NCBI GenBank assembly: GCA_002404095.1
Contig: DHJA01000292.1
Coordinates: 20,567-27,859, forward strand
DNA length: 7,293 nucleotides
Reading direction: 5' to 3'
Origin: Planctomycetaceae bacterium UBA4732
GTDB lineage: Bacteria > Planctomycetota > Planctomycetia > Gemmatales > Gemmataceae
Shown here: piece after piece, positions 5,358 through 7,293 of the stretch
Position numbering within the stretch: the first letter of the stretch is position 1
How the letters are laid out: every line of letters begins with the position of its first letter
Position numbers and translations under genes: made by a program
Notes under the pieces: model-generated
Seen by the model: only the letters and a program-made list of their open reading frames with translations
Told to the model about the DNA's origin: nothing
The model's database searches: none

Positions 5358-7148
5358 ATGGCCAGTCTGTTACAAATTACAAAAGCCCATAAGAGCTACG
5401 GCGATCAGGTCTTACTCGACGGCGCCGACGCCGTCTTGAGCGATAATATCAAAGTCGGGTTCATTGGCCGAAACGGAGCCGGCAAGAGTACGCTGCTCCG
5501 CGTCCTGCTTGGCGAGGAAGAACTCGACAGCGGAGAAATCGTCCGCAGTTCCAGCCTGCGCCTGGGTTATCTGCGTCAGCACGATCCTTTTCTACCGGAC
5601 GAAACCACTCTGGCCTTCCTGATGCGCGACAGCGATCAGCCTAACTGGAAATGTGGAGAAGTCGCCGGGCAATTTGAATTAAAGGGCGCCTATCTCGAAG
5701 GCCCCATCGCCAAGCTCTCCGGCGGCTGGCAGACGCGCGTGAAGCTGGCGGCGCTGCTGTTGCACGAGCCGAACCTTTTGTTGCTCGATGAGCCGACGAA
5801 CTTCCTCGACTTACGGACGCAGATTTTGCTGGAGCATTTTCTGCAAAGTCATCGGTCGGCCTGTCTGATCGTCTCCCATGATCGGGCGTTTCTCAGCGCC
5901 ACTTGCGATCATACCCTCGATCTATCGCGCGGCAAATTAACGACGTTCCCCGGTAAGGTGGATGCGTATTTAGAATTTCAGAAAGAGCGGCGCGTTCACG
6001 AGGAGCGCCAAAACGCATCTCTTCTCACCAAACGGCGCCACCTGGAGGATTTCATCGCCCGGAACAAGGCGCGCGCCAGTACGGCCGCCTTGGCGCAATC
6101 GAAGAGTAAGCAACTTGAGAAATTGGAATTGACGGAAATCGTCCGCGACGAGCCAACGGCCAATATCCGCCCCCCGCGCATAGAGCCGCGCAGGGGCCAC
6201 GCCCTGCGCTGCCGCGATCTAGCGATCGGATATCCTGAGCGGCAAATCGCCTCGGACGTCCATTTGGAGATCGACCACGGCTCACGCGCGGCCGTCGTCG
6301 GCGACAATGGACAGGGCAAAACGACGTTTCTGCGCACGGTGGTGGACTCGCTCAAGCCGCTGGCGGGGGAAGTGCGCTGGGGCTTCGGCTGTCAAATCGG
6401 CGTCTACGCCCAGCACGTCTACACCAGTCTGCCGGAAAGCCAGACCGTCCTCGAATACCTCCACAAGCAGGCAGCTTTCGGCAAAAAGGATCAGGAAGTC
6501 CTCGAAGTGGCCGGCTCCTTCCTGTTCCGGCGAAAGCATGTGGATAAACCCATCTCGGTGCTGTCGGGAGGAGAACGCGCTCGGCTCTGTTTAGCCGGCC
6601 TGATGTTGGGCCAGCACAACATTCTGATTCTTGACGAACCGGGCAACCATCTCGACGTGGACACGGTCGAGGCGCTTGCCGAGGCGTTGCTGGCCTACCA
6701 AGGAACTGTCATCTTCACCAGCCACGACCGGCACTTCACGAAGCGAGTTGCCACTTGCATTGTGGAGGTACGCGATGGCCGTGTGACCAATTACAACGGC
6801 CAATATGACGCCTACTTGTACAAGGTCAACAAAGAGATCGAGGCCGGCGAGCGCGAGCTGGCGACCGAACGCACAAAACTACCGCCGGAGATATTAAAGG
6901 CTTCCAAGGCGGCGCCGCGCCGCGCGCACCGAAACGAACGAGACGCGCGCAAGGAAATCAAGACACTTGAAAGGACAATCGCCCAGCTCGACGAACAGAA
7001 GCGGTCCCTCAACGCGGAGCTGCTGAAATCGACCAATGCGACCGAGGCGCTTCGCCTTCATAACGAAGTCTCCGGCCTGGCCGAGCCGTTGACGGAGGCG
7101 GAAGAACGCTGGTGCCAGCTACAAGAAGAGATCGAAGGGGCCGCTTGA
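5358..7148 (+). CDS. ABC-F family ATPase (two nucleotide-binding domains, Uup/EttA-like)
   Basis: This 596-residue protein starts at ATG 5358 with GAGG (5342-5345) 12 bases upstream; an earlier TTG at 5334 is less likely because MASLLQITKAHKSYG is a typical ABC-F start. ABC-F proteins lack membrane domains and act in the cytoplasm, mostly at the ribosomal E site, in translation quality control or antibiotic protection. NBD1 has Walker A GRNGAGKST (37-45), signature LSGGWQ (120-125), Walker B LLLLDEP with catalytic Glu145, and H-loop His174. A charged linker (about 205-275) fits the P-site tRNA interaction motif. NBD2 has Walker A GDNGQGKTT (315-323), signature LSGGE (402-406), Walker B with Glu427, and H-loop His456. 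The NBD2 D-loop block reads DEPGNHLD rather than the usual DEPTNHLD (Gly429). A coiled-coil C-terminal tail (about 490-596), rich in Glu, Lys and Arg, resembles the C-terminal domain of Uup. All catalytic residues are intact. Assignment to a specific subfamily is not possible by eye. Confidence 0.95.
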   Translation: MASLLQITKAHKSYGDQVLLDGADAVLSDNIKVGFIGRNGAGKSTLLRVLLGEEELDSGEIVRSSSLRLGYLRQHDPFLPDETTLAFLMRDSDQPNWKCGEVAGQFELKGAYLEGPIAKLSGGWQTRVKLAALLLHEPNLLLLDEPTNFLDLRTQILLEHFLQSHRSACLIVSHDRAFLSATCDHTLDLSRGKLTTFPGKVDAYLEFQKERRVHEERQNASLLTKRRHLEDFIARNKARASTAALAQSKSKQLEKLELTEIVRDEPTANIRPPRIEPRRGHALRCRDLAIGYPERQIASDVHLEIDHGSRAAVVGDNGQGKTTFLRTVVDSLKPLAGEVRWGFGCQIGVYAQHVYTSLPESQTVLEYLHKQAAFGKKDQEVLEVAGSFLFRRKHVDKPISVLSGGERARLCLAGLMLGQHNILILDEPGNHLDVDTVEALAEALLAYQGTVIFTSHDRHFTKRVATCIVEVRDGRVTNYNGQYDAYLYKVNKEIEAGERELATERTKLPPEILKASKAAPRRAHRNERDARKEIKTLERTIAQLDEQKRSLNAELLKSTNATEALRLHNEVSGLAEPLTEAEERWCQLQEEIEGAA

Positions 7149-7293
7149 TGGGCCGTCGGATTTAATCTCCTCCACGGGCGGCGCCGGCAACGCCGTCCAT
7201 ACTGGCACATGGACTTCCTCGGCAGCCTAAATGGGCCGCGGCGCATCCCGTGGGTATCCCGTGGGTGTACAGGCGAGGGCCGTAGGGGCGGGG
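7149..7293. other. Non-coding end of the window with a short tandem repeat
   Basis: No gene is visible in the 145 bases after the ABC-F stop. An imperfect GC hairpin (gggcggcg with cgccgtcc, about 7174-7197) lacks a T-run and is not called a terminator. An 11-bp unit (atcccgtgggt) occurs twice in tandem at 7245-7255 and 7256-7266. Confidence 0.5.

Noticed and set aside
6307..6594. Plus-strand open frame and several minus-strand frames inside the ABC-F gene
   Set aside because: These are shadows of a fully motif-supported ABC-F frame.

Overview
This is a GC-rich bacterial window with generous intergenic space and several repeat structures. The style fits a planctomycete: short secreted proteins of unassigned family, a small His-rich lipoprotein and compact palindromic elements. 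That assignment is inference; there is no rRNA or other marker gene here.

Layout. 1-503 (+) is the 3' end of an AAA-type ATPase gene. 504-916 has no convincing gene. 917-1615 (+) is a complete SRAP-domain (HMCES/YedK-type) abasic-site sensor with all expected active-site residues. 1677-2749 (+) is a toxin-antitoxin locus of the VapBC45 kind: an HTH + DUF433 antitoxin, and a PIN-like toxin whose start overlaps the antitoxin stop (ATGA). Each gene is full length by homology, yet each is interrupted by a single in-frame TAG. A very strong intrinsic terminator (2866-2900) follows. 2921-3229 (+) is a small helical hypothetical protein with a 24-bp in-frame tandem repeat. 3316-3377 is a degenerate tRNA-like sequence with a GTC anticodon loop.

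On the minus strand, a 61-residue double-membrane-span protein (4121-3936) and a His/Glu-rich lipoprotein (3866-3540) lie in tandem and probably form a small envelope operon. Just upstream of them sits a cloverleaf-like palindrome (4170-4231). 4547-5104 (+) encodes a secreted protein with conserved-looking motifs but no assigned function. A 136-bp inverted repeat with arms of about 46 bp (5111-5246) separates it from 5358-7148 (+), an intact two-domain ABC-F ATPase that probably acts on the ribosome. The window ends in non-coding sequence.

The most interesting points are the doubly amber-interrupted toxin-antitoxin pair, missed by ordinary ORF calling because no open frame spans either gene, and the two structured repeats (cloverleaf and large inverted repeat), which may be dispersed elements. 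I found no clear new multi-gene system. The neighbouring genes (DNA-damage sensor, TA pair, envelope proteins, ABC-F) do not obviously work together.
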